The notes below the pieces were generated by a model that saw only the letters and a list, made by a program, of their open reading frames with translations, did no database searches and was not told where the DNA came from. This document shows, one piece after another, positions 62,386 to 64,000 of a stretch of DNA of 64,000 nucleotides. This stretch comes from Ilex aquifolium (lineage: Eukaryota > Streptophyta > Magnoliopsida > Aquifoliales > Aquifoliaceae), in the NCBI GenBank assembly GCA_951799425.1, contig OX637394.1:31222001-31286000 (forward strand). Direction: 5' to 3'. A program made the position numbers and the translations under genes. How positions within the stretch are numbered: the stretch's first letter is position 1; each line of letters begins with the position of its first letter.

Positions 62386-64000
62386 CTTAGTGAGTTGAGT
62401 TCGAATGTCATTAAAAGCTATGGCATTTTGGTTGTTGATGGCAGTTTGGCTTTAGATGAAATTATGAAGCACATTATCTGAATTCCTCTTATGGGGAGGT
62501 TGGTAGGTGGGAGGATTGGATGGTCCTTGCTGAGAAAATTTTTGTGGAGGTGGACTCTGGGAAAAATTCTATGGAGGTGGGTTTTGTGAATACTCTTGCG
62601 GATTGGACCGGGGATATTGAGAGCTAGATGCTGGCCCTTGGCCTTGGTATTGACTTTGCTTAGGAGGCATGGGAGGTGAATAAGCATTAGAACCATGAGG
62701 AGTAGGATTCTCATTTCTCCAACTAAAGTTCGGGTGATTACTCCAACCTGCATTGTAAGTGTTTGAATGTAGAGAAAATGATTGCCTCGTTTGGCTGTAG
62801 GCATTGACTTGCTCATGGTACACTTCCTTAAGTGCTGAAATGTTAGGGTAATCTGATATGGAATGCTCCACACTCTCATAAATTGAGCAACCCTCCTCGG
62901 TATTTGAGACATTGGACACTTCGTGTCTCCTATTGACCTCAAGACTCTCCACTTTCCTAGACAACTTGGCAATTTTGGAAAGCAAGTCTTCCCGGTCTTT
63001 CAAATCATATATCCCTCCCCTATGTGGTTGATAACTACCCTGAGGAGAAGACCTCGGTACATCAGTGGGATCCGTGATATCCCAAGATTATGCATTTTGC
63101 GCCAATGTACTAAAGTATTCTAAGGCCTCATCGGGGTCCTTGTTCAAAAACTCGCCATTACACATCAGGTTAATGAATTGTCTATGGTCCGATGGGATTC
63201 CTTCATAGAAGAAACTTACCAACTGCCACGATTTAAAATCATGGTATGGAATGGATTGTAGTAATTCCTAGTAGCGATCCCAATAATTATAAAATTGCTC
63301 ATTGGGTTTTTCAGAAAAGTTTTGAATTTTTTTTTAGAGCGGTGGTTCTAGGCACCGGAAAAAACTTGTTCAAAAATTCAGAGAACATTTGGTGGGATCC
63401 GTGATATCACAAGATTGTGCATTTTGTGCCAATGTACTAAAGTATTCTAAGGCCTCATTGGGGTCATTGTTCAAAAACTCGCCATTACACATCATGTCAA
63501 TGAATTGTTTATGACCCGGTGTGATTCCTTCATAGAAGAAACTTACCAACTGCCACAATTCAAAATCATGGTATGGAATGGATTGTATTGATTCCTTGTA
63601 GCGATCCCAACAGTTATAAAATTTCTCATTGGGCTTTTCAGAACAGTTTTGAATTTGTTTTTTTTAGAGCGGTGGTTCTAGGCACCGAAAAAAACTTGTT
63701 CAAAAATTCGGAGAGCATTTGTGCCCAAGAGGTTATGGATCGAGGCCGCAAGGAATTCAACAACATTTTTGCTTTTTCCTTAAGGGAAAAGGGAAACAAT
63801 TTCAAGCGAGCTATGTCTTCCATAACATAGTTAGTAAGGAAGGTTGCAACTATATTCTCAAATTCCTTAATGTGTAAATAAGGATTCTCCTTTTCAATTC
63901 CATGGAATGTAGGAAGTAGTTGCAACATTCCCGGCTTAACTAGGAAGGCATGAGCTTGGACCGGTAAGAGAATGCATGAGGGAGTGGTGCTACGAGTCGG
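62386..64000 (-). pseudogene. gag: gag N-terminal, capsid and nucleocapsid of element E (broken, partly duplicated)
   Basis: From the right edge: capsid start MLQLLPTFHGIEKENPYLHIKEFENIVATF and LFPFSLKEKAK (63928-63638), a frameshift in a T-run near 63660, and FSTLAQNAQSCDITDPT (63558-63370). A second copy of this capsid segment follows because of the 327-bp tandem duplication. Then comes the nucleocapsid (63003-62569), where the knuckle reads CSIYESVEHSISDY: the second and last cysteines are Tyr. Another frameshift leads to the QPPIRG-type spacer up to 62418. Confidence 0.87.
63065..63720. repeat. 327-bp tandem duplication inside gag of element E
   Basis: Unit 1 (63065-63391) and unit 2 (63392-63720) both start GTGGGATCCGTGATAT and end in a CGGAGAGCATTTG- or CAGAGAACATTTG-type stretch. 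They differ at scattered bases, so the duplication is not very recent. It is absent from elements 1, A and B. Confidence 0.9.

Larger units (their letters stand above)
52583..64000 (-). mobile_element. Athila-like LTR retrotransposon, 5' end outside the window (element E)
   Basis: Minus-strand element with the 3' LTR (52583-54211), 3' purine tract, envelope-position ORF, long untranslated region with palindrome module, central purine tract, integrase, RNase H, RT, protease and gag up to the right edge. Its plan matches element B throughout. Lesions include a mutated RT active site, a knuckle with two lost cysteines, stops and a 327-bp tandem duplication in gag. Confidence 0.92.

Overview
This window is plant nuclear DNA built almost entirely from nested LTR retrotransposons. 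Most belong to one Ty3/gypsy lineage that looks Athila-like: the primer binding site matches the 3' end of tRNA-Asp, the order is gag - protease - RT - RNase H - integrase, and an extra ORF sits downstream of pol in the 'envelope' position. A second lineage, near 39-52 kb, is a chromovirus of Tekay/Del type (tRNA-iMet primer site, integrase with C-terminal chromodomain, LTRs starting TGTAACACCC). A large-genome angiosperm is likely; the species cannot be read from the sequence. The only host gene recognised is a broken ARF-GEF gene (BIG5/BEN1/MIN7-like) whose exons lie at 37429-37551 and 26495-26591 on the minus strand, with about 11 kb of nested elements between them.

Layout. 1-3780: 5' part of a minus-strand Athila-like element (gag, PBS, 5' LTR), inserted in the 3' end of a plus-strand element (3781-6130, with PPT and 3' LTR). 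6131-6549: decayed chromovirus-type LTR piece. 6550-9030: plus-strand gag/protease/RT fragment, joined head to head at about 9030 with a minus-strand gag. That gag (9031-10019 and 23207-24222, LTR 24223-25898) is split by a complete 13.2 kb element (10020-23206, TSD TTACT). 25899-26692 and 36974-38640: ARF-GEF exon and intron sequence. Between them lies an LTR (26693-36973) split by a truncated LTR (26929-28787) and by a complete non-autonomous element (29091-35820, TSD CTTAC). 38640-41198: chromovirus and other LTR fragments. 41199-52229: a gutted chromovirus with TSD AAGCT; its 3' LTR is itself split by a foreign LTR that carries a solo LTR (43718-45575, TSD TGTAG). 52583-64000: another minus-strand Athila-like element, cut by the window edge.

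Functional state. Every autonomous element has stops, frameshifts or lost catalytic residues in its polyprotein, so none looks able to move alone. The one long clean reading frame belongs to the non-autonomous element (33008-33832), a nucleocapsid-like Gag remnant without capsid or pol.

Patterns that gene content does not explain: (1) arrays of palindromes with a CCGG core in nearly every LTR, whose arms change together within an array (CTA/TAG, CTT/AAG or GTA/TAC), plus an extra copy upstream of the envelope-position ORF; (2) two copies per element of a perfect stem-loop followed by the same polypurine tract, one at the 3' LTR and one just after integrase, both kept in the non-autonomous element; (3) an LTR sequence block shared by the Athila-like and chromovirus LTRs in opposite orientations.
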